From NCBI RefSeq assembly GCF_006265175.1, contig NZ_VDCQ01000058.1, positions 1-64,000 of the forward strand: 64,000 nucleotides of DNA, read 5' to 3'. Position numbers and translations under genes: made by a program. Source of the DNA: Paenibacillus hemerocallicola (lineage in GTDB: Bacteria; Bacillota; Bacilli; Paenibacillales; NBRC-103111). Positions 33,601 through 41,576 of the stretch are shown here, piece after piece. How positions within the stretch are numbered: position 1 is the first letter of the stretch; each line of letters opens with the position of its first letter. The notes under the pieces were generated by a model. That model had not been told where the DNA came from. It searched no databases and worked only from the letters and a program-made list of their open reading frames with translations.

Positions 33601-36186
33601 ATGCGGCGTATCAATCGCGCAATCGACATGGCCGAGAAAATTTGCGATCCGCAGGCGCGGGAATACTATTTGAATTTCGCCTGGGAGGTCAAAACGGACA
33701 TTTTCGTACACGAACAGGTCAAAGCCGCGGTCGGCGTTCTCGGTACGTATTTCGGTTCCGGCTTGGGTGGAATCGCCTTCTGGGGCGAAGGCTATTATAT
33801 CGGGCAGAAGCTGGACGAAGTAGCCAATAATGAACTGACCGAGCTGGAAAATCATCTGCGAAACTACAACAGCGAGCTGAAATGCTACAAGAAGCCGCCG
33901 GAGAAGCCGATTGCCGATCCGAAATATATATGGGATCCGAGCGGTTATGTCTACGAAGGGATTCCCGGCAATCGGGTGCAGGGGGCTACGACGACCGTGT
34001 TGGAGAAAGATATGACAACAGGCGCTTGGAACGTATGGGATGCCGAATGGTACGGTCAGACGAACCCGCTCACGACCGACGGTCAAGGCCGATATGCGTG
34101 GGACGTTCCGCAAGGCAAATGGAAGGTCAAATACGAGAAGGACGGCTACGAGACGACTTACAGCGACGAGCTGGACGTACCGCCGCCGCAGCTGGAAGTC
34201 AATATCCCGATGGTGTCTTATTCCGAGCCTCAGGTGAGAACCGTTAAGAGCGCTGTCGGCGGCACGCATGTGGACGTGTATTTCAGCAAGCCGATCGATG
34301 TCGGTTCGATTCAGCCGGATTCCATTCTCGTCTCCGCCTCAGCCGGATCCGCGATTGCCGGTTCGGTGCGGGCAAAGGAGCCGATCGAGGCGAACGGTAA
34401 GACGCTGACCGAAGCGATTCGTTATACGCCGGCCGATCCGATCCCTGACGGCACCTACAAGTTGACGGTCTCGGGTTCACTGGCAAGCTACGCCGGGGTA
34501 GCGTTGGGAAGCGACGCGGAACGGGTCATCACGGTTGTTCGAAGGGACGAAACGCCTCCCGGCGACGTTGCCGATTTAACAGTAGGGGTGACGTTCGGAG
34601 TCGCGACAGTCGCATGGGACGAACCGGACGACGACGATTACGCCAAGGCGCGCATTCGATGGAAGAAAGCCGGAGATCCGGCATTCGGAGAGTCGGTCGA
34701 GGTAGCCAAGGGTGTGAAATGGACGCAAATTCCAAGGATGCCGGAAGCGGCGGGATACGAGTTCAAGGTGACGGCCGTCGACGAATCCGGCAACGAATCA
34801 CAGGGGACTGCAGCCGGTTGGGGAGTTGCGGAAGATTGGACACCGCCGCTCGCCGTCGCCGATCTGAGGGCGAATGCCTTCCATGAGGATCGGATCGTCC
34901 TCGGCTGGACCGACCCGACTTCCTCCGACTTGGCTAAGCTGCGTTTGTCGTGGGCGAAGGAAGCCGCTCCTGACGACGTTCATTCCGGCGATGTCCGGCC
35001 TGGGGCGGGTACGTTTACGCTAACCGCGCTTGCGCCGGATACGGCATATGTCGTTTCGATTGTCGCCGCCGATCGCAGCGGCAACGAATCGTCGGCTGCT
35101 GCGATTCAAGTACGGACGAAAGCCGCGTCCGATCCCGGCACAGGAGGGGGCCATGGCGGGTACGGCGGCGGTTCCGCAAGCGGACCGGCAGCTGATCCGA
35201 ATACGTCTGAAGTGAAAGCCGGTCCGGACGGAGGCGCCTTCCGAGCGTTTGACGGATGGGCTTTACTGGAAATAGCGATGGGAGCGTTCCCCGCCGAAAC
35301 CAAGCTGACGCTCAAACGGCAAGACGGATCGGATGGCGAATTGCCCGCCGGATACTCCAGAATGTCCAAATCCGTAACGATCTCTGCCGTTGGCGCGGTC
35401 CCTTTGAAGCCGCTGAAGCTGACCATGAAGTTCGATCCGGCTCAGATCGGGAATGTCGATGAGCGGAGGCTGGGCATCTACAAGAAGGAAACGGCCTCAT
35501 CGGCCGGTTGGACTTACGCGGGAGGGATTGTCGACACGGACAGCCGTACTGTTGCCGCCGACATATCGTCCTATGGCGAATATGCGATCCTGCTGTACTC
35601 CCGTCCGTTCATCGACTTGAATACCCACTGGAGCCGAGGCGATGTGGAGGTTCTTGTTAGCCGACATATCGTGGATGGAGCAAGCGCCGACCGCTTCGAG
35701 CCGAACCGCCCGATTACGCGGGCCGAAGTGACGAAGCTGCTGGTGGAATCGCTCCGTCAAGGGAAAGAGGAGCTTTCCGCGCGAGATGAGTCGTCCTCCG
35801 CTTTTGTGGACGTATCCCGGGATGCATGGTATGCGCCATACGTAGCGACAGCGGTACGGATCGGGCTGGCGGAAGGAGCGGACAATCGCTTCCGGCCGAA
35901 CGACGCCGTTACGCGCGAAGAGCTTGCCGTCCTGTTCCGGCGCTTTGCCGGACTGCAAGGCATCCCGCAAGCTTCGAGCTCGGCGGCATCGGCTTCGCTC
36001 GACCGTTTCGCCGATGCACAGAATATTTCCGCGTGGGCGAAGGAGGCAGTGGCTGCGGCCGTGAGTCAAGGCTGGCTGCAAGGCATGACGGAGACCGAGC
36101 TGAAGCCGCTCGGCGAGGCGAACCGCGCCCAGGCCGCGACATTGCTGCTGCGCGTGCTCACGAGTCTGGGGGCCATCTCGAAATAA
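27688..36186 (+). CDS. Giant S-layer-anchored multidomain surface protein
   Basis: About 2832 residues. Signal peptide 1-35 (cleavage near VSA-AS). In order: Ig-like (about 100-190), FN3 (190-285, ending YRVRAVDAAGNES), a WD40/TolB-like beta-propeller (300-640, with repeated GDG...AF/AY and 'SISGDGKYV'-type blades), many Ig-like or carboxypeptidase-regulatory modules (e.g. TTDRNGSYSLLVPVGEVELRA), a helical insert (RRINRAIDMAEKICDPQARE), a Big_5-like domain, two FN3 domains, a Gly-rich linker, and three SLH domains at the C-terminus (FIDLNTHWSRGDVEVLV; FVDVSRDAWYAPYVATAV; FADAQNISAWAKEAV). It is anchored to wall polymer and probably binds polysaccharide or other cells. Start 27688 has AAAGGAG and begins at the signal peptide. 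Confidence 0.88.
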   Translation: MGNRIRILRKTLGLTLALAIPLSGLLSQTGIVSAASRAEGTASETMLRSLLSELTPEALTSIPAASETNADPLVKRQLGVLATDAQGVVKSVYAAEKPAAPILDPLPAYSNAMSITITGTTAAGTTVLIDYSLNNGGENEAGSASADASGKFRFDLPLTAEGVYRITAVARLNDVSSDRSAPSVVTADRTPPGSVENASWRLLYPSNTTVLLQWTPPLVSDGQGGTMPDPSVTRYNIYDKENRPLQETAEKEAIFGNLEPASLYQYRVRAVDAAGNESDYEAIFAGTSPSGEVKLADLSSEIPPALSGDGSTALYADEVYRLYSVDTMSGEKRRLSLTMDGEAPNGEIRDLTVNRTGSVFAFSSDATNLRAAKPPGGSELSVYIYDADTELLELVSLPANRAGKPSLNGDGRLLAFAESNQIYLYDRVGKVKSLVSKTEDGSTGNGISASPGISGDGTRIAYETTSTNLKGAPAAGGGSANAIAVYDIASDRHVWLSGNNGSGRNPSISGDGKYVVYRGSGGGFAKVRALDMRDDNSANWSDDLFPDNRPTNGKKDKAYEGTSVSGDGKYAVASLHDYNPSGNINTIRYSERFNRDTGEVDFVGNPGFNSRFAHIDDAGNRILYGRDGGLYTFCYGECRQNQPSDAIESVTWSAASGDETFGSLNPGSIVTIQAIGKPGNAVVSEIAYREMIEGDPGRGRTTTTTMAMTDTPAAPGLYRATFAVAEGITQIDSIEARLADGTGSKHAARLPVNIAGKLSIDVTAPYPDVLGALQFALQSAGASATIKPLAAGKTHYDLFWPSAPDLVIEIRDAGSSAVYARQSGLAVGKGATTSTRLNPVIPASLSVQVLYGDTPVTAQVTYKDKNGIAIGSAATDGQGRAVLDGRQAGESITVSVAPSPEYSAPSDQTVTLGIGSKSLQVPLEKWSDTVNSHKIEFSREVGTGSAKAPVIGSNAVVTANAKSGIALRVKLAKEVWNGGETPAAQEEWLELTESAEYAGVYTGSLTIAEGTARLNELTFEADGILFAQAHPIRKNVASRLHVKLDVPADPEWSAQLKTGTLDVFASGSPNAFYSDRKTLGGEAPVYTFDVPYAFSEYSLVLRPQSLKAVQYTAASRGYGQIAETTITPVFNFSFRWNMKRDGMPSMWYKATLRNMSDGAVAWEGSGYDSVPATVQLPRGSSSIERLQLTIVPSDPSYEAKTVEVLADSSTVIMDIPIDKKPEALLLGRVFGTDGAPSAGSAVTATIERGGTSKTFRATTDRNGSYSLLVPVGEVELRATNQYGAGRLTPSRKWNVTGDQTIDLTLFDYAKVTFRLYTKLLGGDWAGPIELDWRTSVHFHVRKSFSVMSQQGDEYRAMAVAGDTVSICVDGVEAGLPAKCQEAVIGDNNEATIEIRLENTGGQATFRAVRPDGTPLTYVSLLLHQLDDNSTNQTYLSIDKERQQFVVPIGSGGNHRLSVRSTNGDMVATVDFAAMPGGLVQLGDIVLQPPGRFYGPGNGLESASDWATPNGRITLRGIYKNGGGYDQNEARDGVMSIDLPQEAEYVPGTLVLNGAAVQPTITGRSLEIPVGAVKRNESGNVQLQLRVREQPGRSQIAVVGKIRYTDISPREELFGTAVIGIVPVTIRAPETVADPQFKVSGYAPAGSQVTVYDNGIALGKTAVSPAGTWVLPIELSDKNSRKHRLTTEAEVNGVRTYGERAFVEYDPNDPGLSSVVMRQYDGRVFEFDPNNGVAVFPYVVAPGYPFVFEMKFRDVSRVYDVVVQVGDSVAQAQLVNGKYQASVPVTSNLGPVSVEYRTKRDPGESPGPVPNEEEFRRSLPTYLADYGVDWIAGPGERTPDGTTMPEGSASVRLQHGSSLWGQMSIRSEPAGAYIPDDRDRQLAERSGVPVYGFAVSTTKNDSQITVKISGYVPDGSASQKIAGGAGKNVVALAAKEELVKKTIEFTIGKIGQALGFRDVIAGAMDAADPDNFMRRINRAIDMAEKICDPQAREYYLNFAWEVKTDIFVHEQVKAAVGVLGTYFGSGLGGIAFWGEGYYIGQKLDEVANNELTELENHLRNYNSELKCYKKPPEKPIADPKYIWDPSGYVYEGIPGNRVQGATTTVLEKDMTTGAWNVWDAEWYGQTNPLTTDGQGRYAWDVPQGKWKVKYEKDGYETTYSDELDVPPPQLEVNIPMVSYSEPQVRTVKSAVGGTHVDVYFSKPIDVGSIQPDSILVSASAGSAIAGSVRAKEPIEANGKTLTEAIRYTPADPIPDGTYKLTVSGSLASYAGVALGSDAERVITVVRRDETPPGDVADLTVGVTFGVATVAWDEPDDDDYAKARIRWKKAGDPAFGESVEVAKGVKWTQIPRMPEAAGYEFKVTAVDESGNESQGTAAGWGVAEDWTPPLAVADLRANAFHEDRIVLGWTDPTSSDLAKLRLSWAKEAAPDDVHSGDVRPGAGTFTLTALAPDTAYVVSIVAADRSGNESSAAAIQVRTKAASDPGTGGGHGGYGGGSASGPAADPNTSEVKAGPDGGAFRAFDGWALLEIAMGAFPAETKLTLKRQDGSDGELPAGYSRMSKSVTISAVGAVPLKPLKLTMKFDPAQIGNVDERRLGIYKKETASSAGWTYAGGIVDTDSRTVAADISSYGEYAILLYSRPFIDLNTHWSRGDVEVLVSRHIVDGASADRFEPNRPITRAEVTKLLVESLRQGKEELSARDESSSAFVDVSRDAWYAPYVATAVRIGLAEGADNRFRPNDAVTREELAVLFRRFAGLQGIPQASSSAASASLDRFADAQNISAWAKEAVAAAVSQGWLQGMTETELKPLGEANRAQAATLLLRVLTSLGAISK

Positions 36187-36206
36187 CGCGATTCTGAATC
36201 GAACGG

Positions 36207-36269
36207 CACCGCCGGGAACAGTACGGATAACCTTCAGGTTGTTCCGCCGCGTTCCCCGGCGGTGTTTTT
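36207..36269 (+). terminator. Terminator of the surface-protein operon
   Basis: CACCGCCGGG-AAC (36207-36219) pairs with GTTCCCCGGCGGTG (36251-36264), followed by TTTTT. Confidence 0.7.
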
Positions 36270-36425
36270 GCGTATTCGCTTATTAGACCTAGAAGAATTC
36301 GGGGAATTACGGTTAATTGCGACAATTTATTTTCAAAAACCGCTGGTCAGTATAGGGCTTATTTAGTATTCTTGAATGAACGGCGTTAGGTCGAAGGAAT
36401 TAATAGAAGCAGGGGTGTGGGCAGA

Positions 36426-38804
36426 GTGGGTGCAATGGAACACGTTCATGGATCCCATGATATCGTTCTGGTCGTTTTTTCGTATGTAGTGGCCGTTATG
36501 GCTTCGTACACGGTGCTTGATCTGGTCGGCAGAATTAGCGCTACCAGCGGACGAAGCCGATTGTTATGGCTCTTATTTGGCGCATGCGCAATGGGGATGG
36601 GCATCTGGTCGATGCATTTCGTCGGGATGCTTGCCTTTTCGCTGCCCGTTGAGGTCGCCTATCACTTGCCGACGGTTTTGCTGTCGGTGCTAGTAGCAAT
36701 CGTCGCTTCGTTCGTCGCTTTATATATGGTCGGCCGGAACCGATTAACGCCAAGTCGGCTGCTCGTCGGCGGATTGTTGCTAGCTTGCGGCATCTCTGCG
36801 ATGCATTACATAGGCATGGCTGCGATGATCATCGATATTTCGTACAATCCGATCTATTTCACACTCTCCATCGTGATCGCAATAATCGCCTCGATCGCGG
36901 CGTTGTGGCTGTCGTTTTATTTCCGGAGGGACGGAGATCGCGGCGAAGCGTGGAAGAAGCTCGGCAGCGGACTGATTATGGGCGCCGCGATCGTAGGCAT
37001 GCACTATACGGGGATGTACGCCGCGGATTTTCATCTGGGCGACAGGTTTGCATTAATGTCGGGCAAAGTGCTGGACCAAAAATGGCTTGCGTATTTCATT
37101 TCCGGCGGTACGCTGTTTACGCTCGGTCTATCCATGCTCGGCATCTTTATTTCCAAACGGCTTTCCTCAAAAGATTCGGAAATATTGGCCAAAACGAACG
37201 AAATCCATTTGAAAAACCAAGAGCTGCTGCAGCTGAATGATCATTTGGAGGATTTGGTAAGGAAGCGTACGGCGGAGCTCGAGAAAGCTCATGACGATGC
37301 GATCGAGGCGAATATGATCAAAAGTCAGTTTCTGGCCAATATGAGCCACGAGTTGAGAACACCGCTGAATGCGATCATCGGCTATAGCGAAATGCTGATG
37401 GAAGAAGCCGAAGAGCTCGGCGAAGCCGTATTCGTGGAGGATCTAGGGAAAATCGGCAAAGCGGGGAAGCATTTGCTCGCCCTGATCAACGATATATTGG
37501 ACATCTCCAAGATCGAGGCGGGGAAAGTCGATGTATATTACGAGTTGACGGATTTGTCCGGCATCGTTCATGACGTGATGACGACGGTCAAGCCGTTGAT
37601 CGAGAGCAATGGGAACTACACGGAAGTGCATGCCGAGGATGGCAAAATTACGACGGATATAACGAAGCTGAGGCAAATATTGCTCAATTTGCTCAGCAAT
37701 GCGAGCAAATTTACGAAAAACGGAAAAATCGGCTTCGATGTGTACAGTGAAACGAGAGACGGCATTGCCGGTTACTGCTTCCGCGTCGTCGATACGGGCA
37801 TCGGCATGACGACCGAGCAGATGGACAAGCTGTTTCAGCCTTTCATGCAGGCCGATGCGTCGACTACGCGCAAATATGGCGGAACCGGCCTCGGACTGGC
37901 CATCAGTCAACGGTTCTGCAGCATGATGGGCGGCGGTATTTCGGTACATAGCGAAGAGGGTTGCGGCAGCACGTTTACTTGCTGGCTTCCGATCGTTCCT
38001 GCCGGCCAGCACCATAACCAGGACGGACTTGAAGAGGCCGGCGACAGTACCGGGGAAATGGATCAGGCGAGCATCCTCCTCATTGACGACGAGCCGTTCA
38101 ACCAGCAATTGATGCGGCGGTATCTCGCCAAAGAGGGTTGGGCGCTTGCATTTGCCGAGAACGGTCAAAAAGGGCTGTCGCTCGCCAAGAAGCTGCGCCC
38201 GAAAGTGATATGTCTCGATATTCTCATGCCGAACATGGACGGATGGAGCGTATTGTCGGCGCTGAAGAACGATCCGGAGCTTCGGGATATCCCTGTCGTG
38301 ATTTGGTCCGTCACAAACGATAAGCAATTGGGGTATTCGCTCGGCGCTTCCGAATTTTTGACGAAGCCGCTAAGCAGGGATCGGCTGATCGAAGTGATGG
38401 AGAAATATATCGGGAGCCGGACGGACCATTCCGTCCTGGTGATCGAGGACGATGCGACGACGAGCGAATTGATGACCAAGATGCTGCATAAGGAAGGATA
38501 TTCGGTCGCCCAAGCTCAAAACGGGCGGATCGCATTGGAGTGCATGTCCAGAGAAGCGCCGAATCTGATCCTGCTCGATCTGATGATGCCGGAGATGGAC
38601 GGTTTTCAATTCGTTGCGGAGCTCCGCAAGCATGAAGCCTGGTCCGCCATACCGATCGTAGTCGTTACGGCCAAATCGATCACATCGGAGGACCGGCTAA
38701 GATTAAACGGCTATGTGAAGAGCGTCATCCAGAAAGGATCGTTCGACCACAAATCGCTGCTGTCGGAAGTTCGCCGTTTCATCTCCGCTCCTGCCGAGCG
38801 CTGA
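36426..38804 (+). CDS. MHYT-domain hybrid histidine kinase with two receiver domains
   Basis: About 792 residues. The N-terminal 240 residues are a seven-helix MHYT sensor with repeated M/I-H-F/Y-x-G-M motifs (WSMHFVGM, SAMHYIGM, GMHYTGM), thought to bind copper and sense a diatomic gas. A coiled coil leads to HisKA (MSHELRTPLNAIIGYSEML, phospho-His) and HATPase_c (LLNLLSNASKF; DTGIGM; KYGGTGLGLAIS). Two REC domains follow, with phospho-Asp in CLDILMPNMDG and LLDLMMPEMDG. There is no output domain, so phosphate must pass to another protein. Start is uncertain between GTG 36417, GTG 36426 and ATG 36435; 36426 has AGGGGTG at 8 bases. Confidence 0.85.
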   Translation: MGAMEHVHGSHDIVLVVFSYVVAVMASYTVLDLVGRISATSGRSRLLWLLFGACAMGMGIWSMHFVGMLAFSLPVEVAYHLPTVLLSVLVAIVASFVALYMVGRNRLTPSRLLVGGLLLACGISAMHYIGMAAMIIDISYNPIYFTLSIVIAIIASIAALWLSFYFRRDGDRGEAWKKLGSGLIMGAAIVGMHYTGMYAADFHLGDRFALMSGKVLDQKWLAYFISGGTLFTLGLSMLGIFISKRLSSKDSEILAKTNEIHLKNQELLQLNDHLEDLVRKRTAELEKAHDDAIEANMIKSQFLANMSHELRTPLNAIIGYSEMLMEEAEELGEAVFVEDLGKIGKAGKHLLALINDILDISKIEAGKVDVYYELTDLSGIVHDVMTTVKPLIESNGNYTEVHAEDGKITTDITKLRQILLNLLSNASKFTKNGKIGFDVYSETRDGIAGYCFRVVDTGIGMTTEQMDKLFQPFMQADASTTRKYGGTGLGLAISQRFCSMMGGGISVHSEEGCGSTFTCWLPIVPAGQHHNQDGLEEAGDSTGEMDQASILLIDDEPFNQQLMRRYLAKEGWALAFAENGQKGLSLAKKLRPKVICLDILMPNMDGWSVLSALKNDPELRDIPVVIWSVTNDKQLGYSLGASEFLTKPLSRDRLIEVMEKYIGSRTDHSVLVIEDDATTSELMTKMLHKEGYSVAQAQNGRIALECMSREAPNLILLDLMMPEMDGFQFVAELRKHEAWSAIPIVVVTAKSITSEDRLRLNGYVKSVIQKGSFDHKSLLSEVRRFISAPAER

Positions 38805-38827
38805 GCGGCGATCAGTCGAAAAATAAT

Positions 38828-38870
38828 AAGACGGCCGGAACGAATGCCCAAGTTCCGACCGTCTTTTTTT
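38828..38870. terminator. Terminator of the hybrid kinase gene
   Basis: AAGACGGCCGGAAC pairs with GTTCCGACCGTCTT (one C-A mismatch), followed by seven T. Confidence 0.75.
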
Positions 38871-38879
38871 ATCGCCGTC

Positions 38880-38978
38880 TTAATTTTTGAACGCCCTTGC
38901 CAACTGATGCAAATACCAGACAATCATTGCGGCGAGAATCGCGAAGGCGATATTGATCCCGCCGAAAATTTTCAGCAT
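38880..38978 (-). CDS. Possible 32-residue single-span membrane protein
   Basis: On the minus strand ATG 38978 opens a 32-codon frame that reads MLKIFGGINIAFAILAAMIV, then a Trp/His-containing end WYLHQLARAFKN. One hydrophobic helix with a basic tail is plausible for a small membrane peptide. The frame is open further upstream (FSKQESEL) to a TAA near 39010 but without a better start; GGAG lies only 3 bases before ATG. It could be a decayed gene end. Confidence 0.35.
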   Translation of the reverse strand: MLKIFGGINIAFAILAAMIVWYLHQLARAFKN

Positions 38979-39009
38979 CAGCTCCGATTCCTGCTTCGAG
39001 AAATAAACT

Positions 39010-39556
39010 TATTCCATGGGACGTCTTACGGATACAAGCCGATGACTCCATTTGAATCCAAAGCCTCATCGGTTGGCGCGGGTTGAGTCTATTCTACTAA
39101 GCGGCATTGAGGCTGATGGTTATATCCAGCCTGCATGGACAACGCCTCCGCCATGTGCTGCTGACAAATTAATCGGGAGAAATTCGACCGGTTCGATCGG
39201 TTTGAATTTTCGAAGAAGAGCCGCTGGCTCTTCAGCTACGAAGCGGCAATAGCGATAGTTTCGGTGAATAGCCGGATGGTTGGTTTGGCTCTCCAGTCGC
39301 TCGGTTGGAGCCGCCAACCGAAGTTGCGGATAAGGTCGGATTATTTTATAATGGTCGTCAAAGGGGAGGCGGTAGCAGTGGCAAATCATTTTGCCGGAAT
39401 CGGCAACGACTCGTGCAAAGCCTAGTATGGGGGCGATACTTTGCATGGGGCCGGACAATTATCGTTAATATTGTCGCCCGAGTGAGCTGATATCGTTTCT
39501 AATTTATGGGCTTTGCACCTTATTTCTTTTCATAAAAAATAAGGGGCTGAGAAGCG
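39010..39556. other. Non-coding spacer with hairpins
   Basis: No convincing gene is seen. Visible structures are a perfect short hairpin GAAGAGCC-GCT-GGCTCTTC near 39213-39231, a GGTTGG...CCAACC inverted repeat near 39275-39320, and GACAAT (39454-39459) with ATTGTC (39470-39475). None matches a known riboswitch by eye. Confidence 0.35.
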
Positions 39557-40210
39557 ATGAACAAACCATTTATTAGAAACCATCAATATAATAGGATCAA
39601 GAAGCAGGCCGATCTGCTGTTGCATGCCTGCAACACGGTTTCCGATCCGAAAGTGGTCGAATCGTTAAGATATAGCGCCTTATCCAAAGTTTTAGAGGCG
39701 TTCCCGGATGCGTCGGAGCTTATGAAGCAAACGTTGGGGAACATATCGACGTTAAATACGGCGGCAGAGTTCCAGCAATACTTGCGATCGTTGGAACCTT
39801 ATTTGGCGGAATTCGAGAAAGTGACGGAAAAACAGCTTCAGAAGCTGTTCCCCAAAAACAAAAAACTTAAGGTGCCCGAGCTGGACGCTATCGATTACCG
39901 CTATGTCACTTATGTCGGCTGGACCGACATCGCGACGAATAAATTGTTCATCGTCTACCGGTTGAACGGTCAACTCGTCGGCGTCGAAGGGAAATATACC
40001 CCCGCGAATAAGAAAGGCATATGCTTTTTGTGCAATCGGCATGAAGAGGTCGCGTTATTTTCGGCAATCACGAAGACGAGACCGGCTAGCGCTTCGCCTG
40101 ATTACTACAAGGCGATCGGGAACTATATGTGTGTGAACAGCGACGCCTGCAACAAAAACATCATGGAAGTATCCGCATTGGAAAAATTTATTCATGATGT
40201 GGTGGGCTAA
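39557..40210 (+). CDS. FusB/FusC-family EF-G-binding protein
   Basis: 217 residues matching the FusB/FBP family. An N-terminal four-helix domain (FIRNHQYNRIKKQADLLLHA) is followed by a C-terminal treble-clef zinc domain with two cysteine pairs, CFLC (about 144-147) and the later C-x5-C in MCVNSDACNKN. FusB proteins bind elongation factor G and help it leave the ribosome, and acquired versions give fusidic acid resistance; chromosomal homologues in soil Firmicutes may have a housekeeping role. AAGGGG precedes ATG. Monocistronic, ending at the hairpin at 40231. Confidence 0.82.
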   Translation: MNKPFIRNHQYNRIKKQADLLLHACNTVSDPKVVESLRYSALSKVLEAFPDASELMKQTLGNISTLNTAAEFQQYLRSLEPYLAEFEKVTEKQLQKLFPKNKKLKVPELDAIDYRYVTYVGWTDIATNKLFIVYRLNGQLVGVEGKYTPANKKGICFLCNRHEEVALFSAITKTRPASASPDYYKAIGNYMCVNSDACNKNIMEVSALEKFIHDVVG

Positions 40211-40230
40211 TCGAATTGAATAACGACAGT

Positions 40231-40262
40231 AGGCTGTCCGACTATTTCGGCAGCCTTCTTTG
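40231..40262. terminator. Bidirectional terminator between convergent genes
   Basis: GGCTG-T-CCGA pairs with TCGG-CAGCC around CTATT, followed by TTCTTT. Confidence 0.6.
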
Positions 40263-40274
40263 CGTTCAGCAAGA

Positions 40275-41012
40275 TTAACTTCGTTTCTTATGAAACCCGA
40301 CGATCCGCTTGTACATCGATTTGTCCCTCAGCTTCAAAAACAACGATTTGGACGGAGAGAAGTTCGCTTCGATGATCCAAACCTTCCCGTTCCGATCTAT
40401 TCCCGCATCAAGTCCGAGCGTACGAATCCGGTAATATTTTCGAAGCTGCTCGGCCGTTCTTAAAGCAATCCTGTCCATTCGGCTCTGTATGCGGCTGACG
40501 GATGCCCCGTGAATGTCGGATTTGCGAATAGCAGCAGATAAAGGAACGACTTCGCCTTTGCTTCGCGCAATATTCGTAATGATATAACCGGCCCCTGCGA
40601 TCTTCGCCAATTTCCCCGTCAATACCCACCCGGAGCCCTTCTTCCGCTGTACCATCACCCGTGCGTCAAAGGGTCTCCCGTTCACACGCGCCAAAGCGAT
40701 TTTTCTCTGGGCGATATAAGAGGCCCCTTTGGTCTTGCGACGGATATACGAGTAAGCGGGCGAAAGACCGGATATCGTTTTCTTTTTTGTCCCATGGTGG
40801 ATCTTGAATCTTTTGCGGCCCTTGGAAGAAACGGAAATGACGCCGACTCCCCCGGAGCCTCCGGAAGGCTTCACGATCACTTTATCATACCGTTTTATGA
40901 GAGAACGGAAATGGCGCTTTGTCATGGAGCGAGTTTTCGGAAGCGCTGAAAACAAAACGGGGGATTTTGCCAATAAGCTGTACTTCGTTAATTTATCTCG
41001 GTTGTAGCTCAT
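40275..41012 (-). CDS. YheC/YheD-family ATP-grasp protein
   Basis: 245 residues of the endospore coat-associated YheC/D family. ATP-grasp signs are VIVKPSGGSGGVGVISVSS (lysine and glycine-rich loop), the RPFDARVMVQRKKGSGWVLTGK segment typical of YheC/D, and GLDAGIDRNGKVWIIEANFSPSK with the metal-binding Glu-Ala-Asn. ATP-grasp enzymes join a carboxylate to an amine. The N-terminal region of larger YheC/D proteins is missing here. Its ATG overlaps the end of panD by 20 bases, so the two are translationally coupled, which raises the possibility that it uses beta-alanine. Confidence 0.8.
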   Translation of the reverse strand: MSYNRDKLTKYSLLAKSPVLFSALPKTRSMTKRHFRSLIKRYDKVIVKPSGGSGGVGVISVSSKGRKRFKIHHGTKKKTISGLSPAYSYIRRKTKGASYIAQRKIALARVNGRPFDARVMVQRKKGSGWVLTGKLAKIAGAGYIITNIARSKGEVVPLSAAIRKSDIHGASVSRIQSRMDRIALRTAEQLRKYYRIRTLGLDAGIDRNGKVWIIEANFSPSKSLFLKLRDKSMYKRIVGFHKKRS

Positions 41013-41406
41013 GCCAATTCACTTCCCCCGCGGCATTGAATAATGGATGATCCTCGTACCGGGTTATTCGATTATCCGGATCCACGAAGACGACTCTCGG
41101 AGCAAGATGCTTCAGCTCCTCTTCATCGAACAGACCGAGACTCAAAATAATGACCAGATCCCCCGGCTGAAATAAATGGGCGGGCGGACCGTTCAGACAT
41201 ATTTTCCCCGAGCCTTCCTGCGCCGGTATCGCATACGTCTTCCAGCGTGTCGCATTGCGAAGACTGGTCACTTGAACCATTTCGTAGGGGTGGATGTTCG
41301 CCGTTTTCATCAAGAGGGAATCGATCGTAATGCTTCCTACGTAATCGAGACTTGCCTCGGTCACGGTCGCCCGATGGATCTTTCCTTTGCACATCAGTCT
41401 CTTCAT
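40993..41406 (-). CDS. panD: Aspartate 1-decarboxylase PanD
   Basis: 137 residues. PanD makes beta-alanine from L-aspartate for pantothenate and CoA. The N-terminus CKGKIHRATVTEASLDYVGSITID is characteristic; Gly24-Ser25 is the self-cleavage site that forms the pyruvoyl cofactor, at the family's usual position. NGPPAHLFQPGDLVIILSLG is the other conserved block. ATG 41406 is chosen because AGAAGGG lies upstream and because it places the cleavage site correctly. The other pan genes are not here; instead panD overlaps the ATP-grasp gene. Confidence 0.92.
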   Translation of the reverse strand: MKRLMCKGKIHRATVTEASLDYVGSITIDSLLMKTANIHPYEMVQVTSLRNATRWKTYAIPAQEGSGKICLNGPPAHLFQPGDLVIILSLGLFDEEELKHLAPRVVFVDPDNRITRYEDHPLFNAAGEVNWHELQPR

Positions 41407-41576
41407 ATGCGAATAATCCCTTCTCATTCGACTGGTAAGTTCGTTTAGCGAGTCACTCTAACCCACACTATGTGCAAAAGCGGAGGAACGTTTGGGCAAT
41501 TGCCGGAATTTCTTGCGATAATTAGGCGGGAAATTCGGCAATCCATCGTGAAGGATGCGGGAGGTTGGGCGTAGCC

